From: PALSA-926 sp964476835
GTDB lineage: Bacteria > Pseudomonadota > Alphaproteobacteria > Micavibrionales > UBA2020
Assembly: GCA_964476835.1 (NCBI GenBank)
Contig: CAYZCE010000002.1
Location: 1 to 64,000, forward strand
DNA: 64,000 nucleotides
Direction of reading: 5' to 3'
The notes under the pieces are model-generated. The model was not told the DNA's origin. It saw nothing but the letters and a program-made list of their open reading frames with translations, and did no database searches. The position numbers and the translations under genes are program-made. This document shows positions 8,573-20,279 of the stretch, piece by piece (within the stretch, counting starts at the first letter, position 1; every line of letters starts with the position of its first letter).

Positions 8573-10866
8573 CGAAGTTCCTGCTGACAATCCTCTTTGC
8601 CGTCTTGTGGCTCGCAACCCTTGCGAGCGCATCGGCGCATATGAGCCTGTCGCCGCCGGTATCCAATTCTTTATATGGCCCCGTTGCCTGGCAGGTGAAG
8701 AGCCGCAGCATCTCCCCGCCCCTGTTCCTGCTGCATGGGCAGGCCGCCGGGCAAAGCGTCACCGTCAAAACCAACGCGCTCGACTGGGCGCTGGCGTCTA
8801 CACGGCAGACTCGCCTTTATGCCGACAACCGCACTTTCCTGACCGACAGCGACGTCGCGCGCGACCGCGGCATGACGCTATCCATCGGCCCGATGCGCTT
8901 CGACGCGGCCTTCCCGTTCTGGGCATTACTCACCGTACTGCTGCCGTTCTTCTTCCGCAACGGGGTCGCCCATGCCGCGCCGCGCGTGGAGAGCCCTTCC
9001 GCGCGCTGGCAGCGCGACGAGGCCTTCCGCCAGAACGTGCGCGACCTTGAAATCGACTACGCGGGCAGGCCGCACGACCTGCGACGCCGCACCGTGCTGC
9101 TCGCGGCGCTCGGCTATGGCGTGATCCTGCTGGTCGCAGGCACCTTCATCACGCTTGCCGCGACTGTCGCGCACATCGCCGTCATGCTGACGCAGCATGA
9201 GACGGCGGCGCTGGCGGGGCTGGTGCCGCTGTGGTTTGCCGTCCAACTGCTGCGTCCGCTCAACCTCAAGCGCGGCGGGGATTCCGGCGTGCGCCTGATG
9301 CCCGCCGATGCACCAAGGCTGTTCAAGCTGCTCGGCCACGTGCGAAAGAAGGGACGCGGGCCCGCGTTCGCACGCGTCTTTATCAACATGGACCTCAACG
9401 CCAGCGTCTCGCGCCATACCGGCTGGCGCGGCTTCTTCGGCTTCGGCCCCGTCACGCTGACGCTCGGCCTGCCGCTGATGCAGGCGCTCAGCGAGGCGCA
9501 GCTGGCCGCCGTCATCGGCCACGAATACGGCCACGTCGCGGCGGAAGACAATGCGCTCGGCCAGTGGATCTACCGCATCCGCCACAGCTGGCTCGACCTC
9601 GAGAAGAGCCTGAAAAACGAGACGCTCTGGCACGTGCTGCGGCTCGACCGTTTTTATGCATGGTTCATCGGCGTCTTCAATGCCTATAGCTTCACCCTCT
9701 CGCGCGCCTGTGAGTTCGAGGCCGACGCCTTCGCCGCCCGCGTCGTCAGCGCGCGCCACATCGCGGGCGCATTGACGGCGATGGAAGCGGTAGCCCTGCG
9801 CCTGCACGATGAATTCTGGGCGCCCATCTGGCGGCAGGCCGATACATCGCCGCTGCCGGCCGGCGCGCCCTATCAGGAGATGCCCGGCTTCTTCCGCCGC
9901 GCACCCGCGCGCGACCCGCTGCCGCAACTCAAGCGCCGCAAGACGGCCTCGGGCAGCACGCACCCCGCGCTGGCCGACCGCGCGGCGGCGCTGAAGGAAG
10001 AACTCTTCCCGCCTCAACCGGTCACCGCTTCGAGCGCAACCAAGACGCTGGGTCCCGCGCTGGAGTCGCACCTCGCCGCCCTGTTCGACCGCGTCTGGCG
10101 CGAGCATAGCCGCAAGGAATGGGCGGCGCGCCACCGCCAGCGGCAGGATGCGGCGGCGGTGCTGGCGACGCTCGGCGCGCATAAGCCGCCGCTGCTCGCG
10201 GATGGCGAACTCTTCACGCTGATCGACGCTGCCTTATTGATGAAGGACGAAACCAAGGCGATGGCCGCCTGCGAGGCGCTGATCAAGCGCGCGCCCGACA
10301 ATGCCTCGGCACGCGCGTTGTTTTTTGGTTTGCGCCTGACGCACGACCGCGACGAGACGGCACTGCATGAACTCGACGACCTCGTGCGCGTGCACCCGTC
10401 AGTATTGCCGACCGCCAGCCGCTTCGCCGCGCAATATCTCGAGAGCGAAGACCGTCCTGCGGAAGCCGAAGTCTACCGCTTCCGCCTTGAGGACTGGAGC
10501 TACCGCCAGAAAGCCGCCGACGAGGAACGCCGCGCCGTCTACCCGGGTGACCGCTTCGCGCCGCACCATTTGAAGACGGAGTACCTGCGCCAACTGATCC
10601 TGATCTTGAAGCAGGAGCCGGACGTTGCCGCCGCATGGGTTGCGCGCAAGGATGTCACGTATATGCCGGAACAGCCGCACTTCGTGATCGGCCTGCAACC
10701 GGTCCTGTGGCCGACGCAGGACCGCCGCCGCACGCGCCGCAAGCTGATGCGCGCACTCGATGCCGCGCACCTGCCCTCCGTCTTCCGTTTCTTCTGGCTG
10801 GACGAAACGCACGGTCTCGCCCGCAAACTCAAGCGGATCGACGGCGCGAAGTTCTACACGAAATAA
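8569..10866 (+). CDS. membrane M48 family metalloprotease with TPR-like C-terminus
   Basis: Membrane protease of 765 residues whose ATG at 8569 overlaps the cdd stop. It begins with a signal or anchor segment (MTKFLLTILFAVLWLATLASA), has another hydrophobic stretch near residues 105-125, and a pair of hydrophobic segments near 185-235. The zinc site HEYGH has ligands His318 and His322 with catalytic Glu319, and the downstream glutamate lies in CEFEADAFA near 384, as in HtpX/M48 proteins. The last ~200 residues (residues ~550-700) have helical repeat character resembling TPR. I infer a role in envelope protein quality control. It is the last gene of the leuA operon and converges with pfkA, four bases apart. 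Confidence 0.85.
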   Translation: MTKFLLTILFAVLWLATLASASAHMSLSPPVSNSLYGPVAWQVKSRSISPPLFLLHGQAAGQSVTVKTNALDWALASTRQTRLYADNRTFLTDSDVARDRGMTLSIGPMRFDAAFPFWALLTVLLPFFFRNGVAHAAPRVESPSARWQRDEAFRQNVRDLEIDYAGRPHDLRRRTVLLAALGYGVILLVAGTFITLAATVAHIAVMLTQHETAALAGLVPLWFAVQLLRPLNLKRGGDSGVRLMPADAPRLFKLLGHVRKKGRGPAFARVFINMDLNASVSRHTGWRGFFGFGPVTLTLGLPLMQALSEAQLAAVIGHEYGHVAAEDNALGQWIYRIRHSWLDLEKSLKNETLWHVLRLDRFYAWFIGVFNAYSFTLSRACEFEADAFAARVVSARHIAGALTAMEAVALRLHDEFWAPIWRQADTSPLPAGAPYQEMPGFFRRAPARDPLPQLKRRKTASGSTHPALADRAAALKEELFPPQPVTASSATKTLGPALESHLAALFDRVWREHSRKEWAARHRQRQDAAAVLATLGAHKPPLLADGELFTLIDAALLMKDETKAMAACEALIKRAPDNASARALFFGLRLTHDRDETALHELDDLVRVHPSVLPTASRFAAQYLESEDRPAEAEVYRFRLEDWSYRQKAADEERRAVYPGDRFAPHHLKTEYLRQLILILKQEPDVAAAWVARKDVTYMPEQPHFVIGLQPVLWPTQDRRRTRRKLMRALDAAHLPSVFRFFWLDETHGLARKLKRIDGAKFYTK

Positions 10867-10870
10867 TTAT

Positions 10871-11953
<1,083 letters not shown>

Positions 11954-12077
11954 ATTTACCTGCCTTTTCTCCAAAAATGCGTGAACGGCAGGCGGATTGC
12001 AACAAAAAGCTTAAAAACCAGCGGGTTTCCTGATAAGATGGCCGCCGGCACTGCCCCCTCAAGGATTTTTCACCGCC

Positions 12078-12284
12078 ATGATGCTCGAAGAACGGGAAGA
12101 ACTGCAACGAAAGCTCGAGGCGCTCAAGACCGAGCACCACGACCTCGACGTTGTGATTCAGCAATTGGCGGACAGCGTCCCCGTCGACTTCCTGCGCCTG
12201 CAGCGCCTCAAGAAACGCAAGCTGTTCCTTAAGGACTCGATCGCCAAGCTTGAGAGCATGCTGCTCCCCGACATTATCGCTTAA
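12078..12284 (+). CDS. DUF465 / YdcH-like small coiled-coil protein
   Basis: A 68-residue helical protein with a heptad-like pattern (LEEREELQRKLEALKTEHHDLD, then DFLRLQRLKKRKLFLKDSIAKLE) typical of the short YdcH/DUF465 family. Its function is unknown; family members are cytoplasmic and widely conserved in Proteobacteria. The start may be either Met of the double ATG at 12078/12081, and an AAGGA lies about a dozen bases upstream. Its 3' end overlaps the convergent hdaA stop by four bases, and it is divergent from pfkA. Confidence 0.85.
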   Translation: MMLEEREELQRKLEALKTEHHDLDVVIQQLADSVPVDFLRLQRLKKRKLFLKDSIAKLESMLLPDIIA

Positions 12285-12958
12285 GACAAAATCTCACGCA
12301 CCAGCGGCACCGTCACCGGGCGCTTGGCGGCCATTGCCGCACGGTCGACCTGTTCGACCAGGCACGAGATGGCGAAGAACGACCGCTCGACGCGCGGCAC
12401 GATGTACTGCACCACTTCCTGCGAGACGAAAATCTGCCGGTCTGAAAACAGCTTGGTCAACACGACGGCAATCAGCTCATCATCCGGCGGAAGCACTTGC
12501 ACGGCGGGTGCGGCCATCAGGCGCGATTTGAGATCGGGCAACGTAAGACCCCAGTCGCGTACCGGCTTTTCCGCCGTCAACAGCATGTGGCCGCCGCGAC
12601 CCTGCAAGATGTTATATACGTGCAACAAGGCTTCTTCGCGTGCGGCATCACTGGCGACGCCGTCTGCATCGTCGATCATCACCGCCGACGCCGCGCCCAG
12701 CAGTGCATCTGCGGGCGCAGAGGTGAGTTCATCGACGCGCAGGTCGCAGGCGCCGGCTTCACCCTTCCACACCTGCAACAAGTGCGTCTTGCCGCAAGCA
12801 GGCGGGCCGTAGAGCACCAGCGCGGGCGCCGGCCACTCCGGCCATTTGTCGAGCCATGCGACGGCTTCGCGGTTCGAGGCGGAGACCCAGAAATCCGCGC
12901 GGCCGTAGGCCTCGCGGTGGCCGAGGTCGAACGGCAGTTGTTGCGGTTTGTCGGTCAT
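12281..12958 (-). CDS. hdaA: DnaA regulatory inactivator-like protein HdaA
   Basis: A 225-residue DnaA-related AAA+ protein without the DNA-binding domain IV. The family stimulates DnaA-ATP hydrolysis with the sliding clamp after replication starts. The N-terminal QQLPFDLG segment matches the clamp-binding motif found at this position in Hda proteins. The Walker A reads YGPPACGKTHL (residues ~48-58), a Walker B-like VMIDDAD follows, and the C-terminal lid helix ends the protein. The ATG at 12958 is chosen because upstream in-frame sequence is antisense-like. It follows the DUF2066 gene by five bases, an order commonly seen in Alphaproteobacteria. Confidence 0.85.
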   Translation of the reverse strand: MTDKPQQLPFDLGHREAYGRADFWVSASNREAVAWLDKWPEWPAPALVLYGPPACGKTHLLQVWKGEAGACDLRVDELTSAPADALLGAASAVMIDDADGVASDAAREEALLHVYNILQGRGGHMLLTAEKPVRDWGLTLPDLKSRLMAAPAVQVLPPDDELIAVVLTKLFSDRQIFVSQEVVQYIVPRVERSFFAISCLVEQVDRAAMAAKRPVTVPLVREILS

Positions 12959-12963
12959 GGAGG

Positions 12964-13740
12964 TCAGTTCATCCGCAACGTATAGACAGCGCCCGCCTGG
13001 TCGAGCGTCAGGTGCTGCGCGGCGAGCGCGGTGCGGAACGCCTCCAGCCCACCCGGCCAGTCGGCCGTCAGGTGGAAGCGCGCGGAAGAATTGCTGATGC
13101 CGGTCAGGTCGACCGCCGGCGCGGGCGTCAGCGACTGCAGGCGCTTCTGCGCCTCGACCCATTCCTGGAAGCCGGTGATCGCCATGGTGACGTCGATCGA
13201 CAGCTTTTCGGACTGCGCCACTGCGGCTTGCGCCGTCAGTTGCGTCGGCGTGTTGGCGTCGGCATTCGCATCGGTCTGCACTTCGGCGGCAGGAGCCGCA
13301 GCATCGGCGGCGGGTGCCGGCGGCGTGATGTCGACGCTCGCCCAGCCCTTGATGAAATCGACCGCGTTCGGGTTGAAGCGCACGGTGAACTGCGCGGCGT
13401 ATCTGTTTACGGAAATCTGTTCGTTACGCACGCTGAAATCGCGCACGAGGGTCGAGATGGTCAAGTCGTCGGGCAGCGCAGGCGGCGTCTTGCCTTCCGC
13501 CGGGAAGCCCGCGAGCTTGAGCAAGGCCTGGCGCTGCGCTTCCGCAATCGCATCCTTGCGCGCGGCGACGGCGTCGGTGGCAGTTTTCTCGATAAGCAAG
13601 TCCTTGACAGTCAAGGCTTCCTGCGGATCGGCAGGCGCGGCCATGACAGGCGGCGCGGCAGGCATATCCTGTGCCTGCGCCCGCGCGGCAAACATCGCCA
13701 AAAACGCCACAAAAACAATAAAATAACGGTAATTTGACAT
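12964..13740 (-). CDS. DUF2066 family secreted protein
   Basis: A 258-residue protein whose ATG at 13740 has AGAAGG upstream and opens a signal peptide (MSNYRYFIVFVAFLAMFAARAQA). The body has the DUF2066 pattern with conversion of N-terminal DAVAARKDAIAEAQRQALLKL, the RYAAQFTVRFNP strand, a central Ala/Pro-rich insert (residues ~115-150), and a C-terminal segment ending DQAGAVYTLRMN. The family has no known activity; a periplasmic location is inferred. Its gene is directly upstream of hdaA and both are probably one transcript. Confidence 0.75.
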   Translation of the reverse strand: MSNYRYFIVFVAFLAMFAARAQAQDMPAAPPVMAAPADPQEALTVKDLLIEKTATDAVAARKDAIAEAQRQALLKLAGFPAEGKTPPALPDDLTISTLVRDFSVRNEQISVNRYAAQFTVRFNPNAVDFIKGWASVDITPPAPAADAAAPAAEVQTDANADANTPTQLTAQAAVAQSEKLSIDVTMAITGFQEWVEAQKRLQSLTPAPAVDLTGISNSSARFHLTADWPGGLEAFRTALAAQHLTLDQAGAVYTLRMN

Positions 13741-13866
13741 AGCGGCACCTTCTGCTGCGCTTTCTGTCATCTTAAAATCCGCTCCCCGCAAAAGCAAGCA
13801 CGGATCATGTTAATTGTATTTGAAGGATGCCGCCCTTATCCTGAAAGGAGAAGTGGGGAGTATCTC

Positions 13867-16824
13867 TTGAAAATTGCATTCAGTTCACGCCTGACCAAGC
13901 GCCTGGCGCTCGCGTCCGTCATCCTGGCGCTCGGCATCGCCCTTGCCGTGCAGTTCACGCACCACCGCTCCCTGCTGCCCGGCGCCTCGCCGCAGGCGCT
14001 CGTGCTGACCAAGGAGACGAAGGACGCATCCCTCACACCCTACATCCGCCTTTTCGAGGACCGCCAGAAGGTCCTTACCGCCAAGGATGTGCTGACTCTG
14101 TATAACTCCGGCAGCGGAGAACAGCCGGCGGGCGACCGCCTGCACCTCGGCTATACGCACGCGGCGTGGTGGCTGGTCTTCACGATCGAGAACAACGACA
14201 AGGCGCGCCCTGACTGGATGCTCGACCTTGGCCGCCGCAACGCCGGCACCACGGGCGCGGCCGACCGCATCGCCTTTTATTCCGATGACGACAAAACCCG
14301 CCCGCTCGCGCTTGACGGGCGTCACGTCGTCAACAAGACGCAGATGGCCGGGCAGGCCAAGAACGCCCTGCCCCTGCCGCTCGACGGGTCTTCGTCGCGC
14401 ACGTTCGCGCTGATGATCGAGCCGACGCCCGGCCTGCCGCTGGCAGTCAACCCGCGCGTCGTGACGCAGGCCGATCATGCCGCGGAAATCCACAATGCCG
14501 ACTTCGCCGGGCGCCTGCTCAACGTCGCGCTTTTCCTGCTGCTGGTGCTGTCGTTCGTGTTCCTGCTGCACTTCAACAGCCTGACGCCCGCCCTGCTCGC
14601 GGCCTATGCGGCAGCGCAGTTCCTGATCTACCGCAATACCGACGAGCTTGTCTCGCTCGGCAACAACACGGGCGCGGTCTACCTCGACGCGCTGGCGGCG
14701 CTCGGCGGCATCGCGGCCCTGATGCTGGCACAGCGGTTGTTCTTCCCCGAACGCGAAAACCACGGCGCAGTCTACCGCCTGCTCGGCACCGGCGCCGTGG
14801 TGCTGGCGCTCACGGCGGCTTTCGGGATCGGCTCGGCGACGGCATCGCAGGTCACCTCGCCGTTCCTGCTGCGCGTGCTGCCGCTGCTGCTGCCCGCCGC
14901 GATCCTCGTCACCGGCCTTGCCGCCGCCGTGCGCCAGAAACATGCGCCCGCCGTGCACGTCTACACGCTGTCGTGGCTCGCCCTCTTCCTCGGCGCGGCG
15001 GCGTCGGAAGCAGGCATCGCCGGGCTGTCGCTCTCGGGCGACGTCTACTGGAGCTTCTTCGCCGTGCATATCGCGTTGCTGGCCGGCGCCACACTCCATT
15101 TCACTTACGCGGTCGAGCCGGACGAGCATGCGAGCCTCTCCAGCACGCTGGGGCGCGAGAAGAAGCTCTCGGCCGAATACGAGGCCGCCGAAGACCGCCA
15201 CCGCAAGGAACTGTCGGAAGCGCAGGCCGTGGCCGAGAGCGCGACCAAGTCGCGCGCCGACTTCCTCGCCATCGTCAGCCACGAGATCCGCACGCCGATG
15301 ACGGGCATCATGGGCATGATCCGCCTGCTGGTCGACACGCCCCTGACCGACAAGCAGCGCGAATACATCGACACGCTGCAATATTCCTGCAACGCGCTGC
15401 TCGCACTCATCAACGACATCCTCGACTTCTCCAAGATCGGCGCGCAGCGCATGGACATCGAGACGGTCAGTTTCGACCTCAAGCGCCTGCTCGACGGCGT
15501 CATCCACCTGATGAACGCGCGCGCCGGCGAAAAGAACATCGCGCTCAAGACCGAGATCGACCCCAAGCTCCCCCTCTTCTTCAAGGGCGACCCGACGCGC
15601 CTGCGCCAGATCCTGCTCAACTTGCTCGGCAACTCGATCAAGTTCACCGACAAGGGATCGGTGACGCTCATCGTCAAGGCCGCCGGCACCGACGAGACGG
15701 GCAAGCAGCGCGTCTATTTCGCCGTGCAGGACACCGGCATCGGCATGGCGAAAGACGTGCTGGCCAAGGTCTTCGTGCCGTATGCGCAAGGCCACACCAG
15801 CATCGCACGCCGCTACGGCGGCACCGGCCTCGGCCTCTCGATCAGCCAGCAGCTCGTCCACGCGATGGGCGGCACGGTCGAGGTCACGAGCGAGCTCGGG
15901 CAAGGCACCACCTTCTTCTTCACCATCGCGATGGAGGAAGGCGTGAAGGATGATGACGTCAGCGTCGCTGCGCATATTCCCGCGATCCCCTTGCGTGTGC
16001 TGATCGTCGACGACAACGGCATCAATCAGAAGGTCGTGCTCGGCCTACTGGAGCCGGACAAGCACACCCTGGCCGCCGTCTCCGGCGGGCGCGAGGCGCT
16101 GAACGAACTGGAGCTGGCCGATTTCGACGTCGTGCTGATGGACATGGAGATGCCCGACCTTGACGGCCCTGCGACCGCCCGCCTCATCCGCGCATTGCCG
16201 GACAAGAAAAAGGCGGCGGTGCCGATCATCGCGATGACCTCCAATACCTCGCCCGAGGATATCAAGACCTGCCTCGACGCCGGGATGAACGACCATTGCC
16301 GCAAGCCGATCGATCTCGACCAGCTGCGCGGCCTTTTGTTGCAAGTCGCGAAGAAGGAAGGCGCGTTCAAGCAAGCCAGCACCGCACCTGCGGCCGCAGC
16401 CCCGGTCACGCCCCCGCCCGTGCCAACCCTCGCGCCCGCTGCCGAGCCGCCGAAAAAACCGGAAGCGCCCGTCAAGCCGCCCGTGCCGTTCAACACCGAA
16501 ATCCTCGGCACGCTCAAGAGCAGCATGTCGCGCGCGCAGATGGACGACATGATGAAGAGCTTCTACGACAAGACCGACGAGCTGATCGCGAGCGCCGAGA
16601 AGGCCGTCGCCGACCGCGATCCCAAGGCCATCTCCGGCCGCGCGCACGACATCAAAGGCATGACGGCCAACTTCGGCCTGATCGCGCTCTCGGAAGTCGC
16701 CGCCAAGCTCAGCAAGCAGGCCAAGGAAGGCGCCAGTCAGGAAGCGCTCCTCGACACCGTCAACCAGCTCCGCCCCGTCTATGCGGATACGCGCAAGATC
16801 GTCGAGGACTGGGTGGCATCGTAA
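13867..16824 (+). CDS. 7TM hybrid histidine kinase with receiver and HPt domains
   Basis: Membrane sensor kinase carrying a complete phosphorelay in one chain. After an N-terminal membrane segment comes a periplasmic 7TMR-DISMED2-like domain (to ~205), seven hydrophobic helices (~215-415), HisKA with FLAIVSHEIRTPMTG (His472), HATPase with NLLGNSIKFTDKG and GTGLGLSIS, a receiver with Asp759, a Pro/Ala linker, and an HPt with GRAHDIKGM (His927). I choose the TTG at 13867, which follows GGAG by six bases and gives a normal anchor. An ATG at 13807 lacks a ribosome site and adds 20 unlikely residues. The ligand is unknown. It is single-gene and ends at a strong bidirectional terminator. Confidence 0.9.
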   Translation: MKIAFSSRLTKRLALASVILALGIALAVQFTHHRSLLPGASPQALVLTKETKDASLTPYIRLFEDRQKVLTAKDVLTLYNSGSGEQPAGDRLHLGYTHAAWWLVFTIENNDKARPDWMLDLGRRNAGTTGAADRIAFYSDDDKTRPLALDGRHVVNKTQMAGQAKNALPLPLDGSSSRTFALMIEPTPGLPLAVNPRVVTQADHAAEIHNADFAGRLLNVALFLLLVLSFVFLLHFNSLTPALLAAYAAAQFLIYRNTDELVSLGNNTGAVYLDALAALGGIAALMLAQRLFFPERENHGAVYRLLGTGAVVLALTAAFGIGSATASQVTSPFLLRVLPLLLPAAILVTGLAAAVRQKHAPAVHVYTLSWLALFLGAAASEAGIAGLSLSGDVYWSFFAVHIALLAGATLHFTYAVEPDEHASLSSTLGREKKLSAEYEAAEDRHRKELSEAQAVAESATKSRADFLAIVSHEIRTPMTGIMGMIRLLVDTPLTDKQREYIDTLQYSCNALLALINDILDFSKIGAQRMDIETVSFDLKRLLDGVIHLMNARAGEKNIALKTEIDPKLPLFFKGDPTRLRQILLNLLGNSIKFTDKGSVTLIVKAAGTDETGKQRVYFAVQDTGIGMAKDVLAKVFVPYAQGHTSIARRYGGTGLGLSISQQLVHAMGGTVEVTSELGQGTTFFFTIAMEEGVKDDDVSVAAHIPAIPLRVLIVDDNGINQKVVLGLLEPDKHTLAAVSGGREALNELELADFDVVLMDMEMPDLDGPATARLIRALPDKKKAAVPIIAMTSNTSPEDIKTCLDAGMNDHCRKPIDLDQLRGLLLQVAKKEGAFKQASTAPAAAAPVTPPPVPTLAPAAEPPKKPEAPVKPPVPFNTEILGTLKSSMSRAQMDDMMKSFYDKTDELIASAEKAVADRDPKAISGRAHDIKGMTANFGLIALSEVAAKLSKQAKEGASQEALLDTVNQLRPVYADTRKIVEDWVAS

Positions 16825-16844
16825 CCGCCGCTGGAACAAAAAAA

Positions 16845-16866
16845 AGCCCGCTCTTCCGAGCGGGCT
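16845..16866. terminator. bidirectional rho-independent terminator
   Basis: A nine-base-pair GC-rich stem (AGCCCGCTC / GAGCGGGCT) with a four-base loop is flanked by an A run on the left and a T run on the right. It can end both the plus-strand hybrid kinase transcript and the minus-strand ndk transcript. Confidence 0.93.
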
Positions 16867-16885
16867 TTTTTACGATCGCGTCAGC

Positions 16886-17308
16886 TTAGCCGACGATTTC
16901 GTCGTCCTTGAAGAAGAACTTGATTTCGATTTGCGCGTTCTCGAGGCTGTCGGAGCCGTGGACGGAGTTCGCTTCGATGCTCTCGGCGAATTCCTTGCGG
17001 ATGGTGCCTGCGTCGGCGTTGGCGGGGTTGGTCGCGCCCATGATCTGGCGGTTCTTGGCGACAGCGTCATCGCCTTCGAGAACCTGAATCACGACCGGAC
17101 CCGAGATCATGAACTTGACGAGGTCGTTGAAGAACGGGCGTTCCTTGTGGACGGCGTAGAAGCCTTCCGCTTGCGCCTGGGTCATCTGGATGCGCTTTTG
17201 CGCGATGATGCGCAGGCCTTGTTCTTCGAACTTGGCGTTGATCTTGCCGGTCAGGTTGCGGCGGGTCGCGTCGGGCTTGAGAATAGAGAAGGTGCGCTGG
17301 ATAACCAT
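16886..17308 (-). CDS. ndk: nucleoside diphosphate kinase
   Basis: Transfers the gamma phosphate between nucleoside triphosphates and diphosphates through a phospho-histidine. The 140 residues match the family length. The catalytic motif NSVHGSDS places the active His near residue 117, and RTFSILKPDATRRN opens the protein. The ATG at 17308 follows AAGGAC by six bases; a longer frame adds an unlikely basic tail. It is transcribed alone or with alaS upstream (125 bases between alaS stop and this start) and ends at the terminator near 16850. Confidence 0.97.
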   Translation of the reverse strand: MVIQRTFSILKPDATRRNLTGKINAKFEEQGLRIIAQKRIQMTQAQAEGFYAVHKERPFFNDLVKFMISGPVVIQVLEGDDAVAKNRQIMGATNPANADAGTIRKEFAESIEANSVHGSDSLENAQIEIKFFFKDDEIVG

Positions 17309-17432
17309 GAGGACGTCCTTATTGTTGGTTGAACCGAGAATCTCAGTGGACGCCCTTATACTTTTTTTTGGTCGCGGACGCAAGTAATCCTGCCGCGGTC
17401 TGCAGCGAATACATTGAGATCAAAGGGGATTT

Positions 17433-20087
<2,655 letters not shown>

Positions 20088-20154
20088 GTTCGACCCTCGT
20101 TAAAAAACAGGGCGATTATACAGCGCTTTTTCGCAAAAACAAACATTCCCCTCG

Positions 20155-20268
20155 CCCCCTTCTTAGGGGGAGAGGGTTAGGGTGAAGGGGTTGCACGCGA
20201 AGCGTGCCTTATAAAGCCGCCTATCGGCGGCGACACCCTCTCCCCACCCTCTCCCGCAAGCGGGAGAG
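20155..20268. repeat. hairpin-rich intergenic repeat element (REP/BIME-like)
   Basis: Between alaS and the transglycosylase gene four perfect inverted repeats follow each other: CCCCCT/AGGGGG (20155-20170), GCACGC/GCGTGC (20193-20207), GCCGCC/GGCGGC (20216-20231) and CTCTCCCGC/GCGGGAGAG (20249-20268). In addition, GGGGAGAGGGT (20167-20177) can pair over distance with ACCCTCTCCCC (20235-20245). The composition resembles dispersed CTCTCCC/GGGAGAG intergenic repeats seen in some alphaproteobacterial genomes. It may act as a terminator or mRNA stabiliser, but no T run follows the last hairpin. Confidence 0.75.
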
Positions 20269-20279
20269 AAATTATTGGA

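Noticed and set aside
13885..15975. A 696-codon minus-strand frame opposite the hybrid kinase
   Set aside because: The plus strand encodes a complete kinase; the other is an Arg/His-rich shadow.
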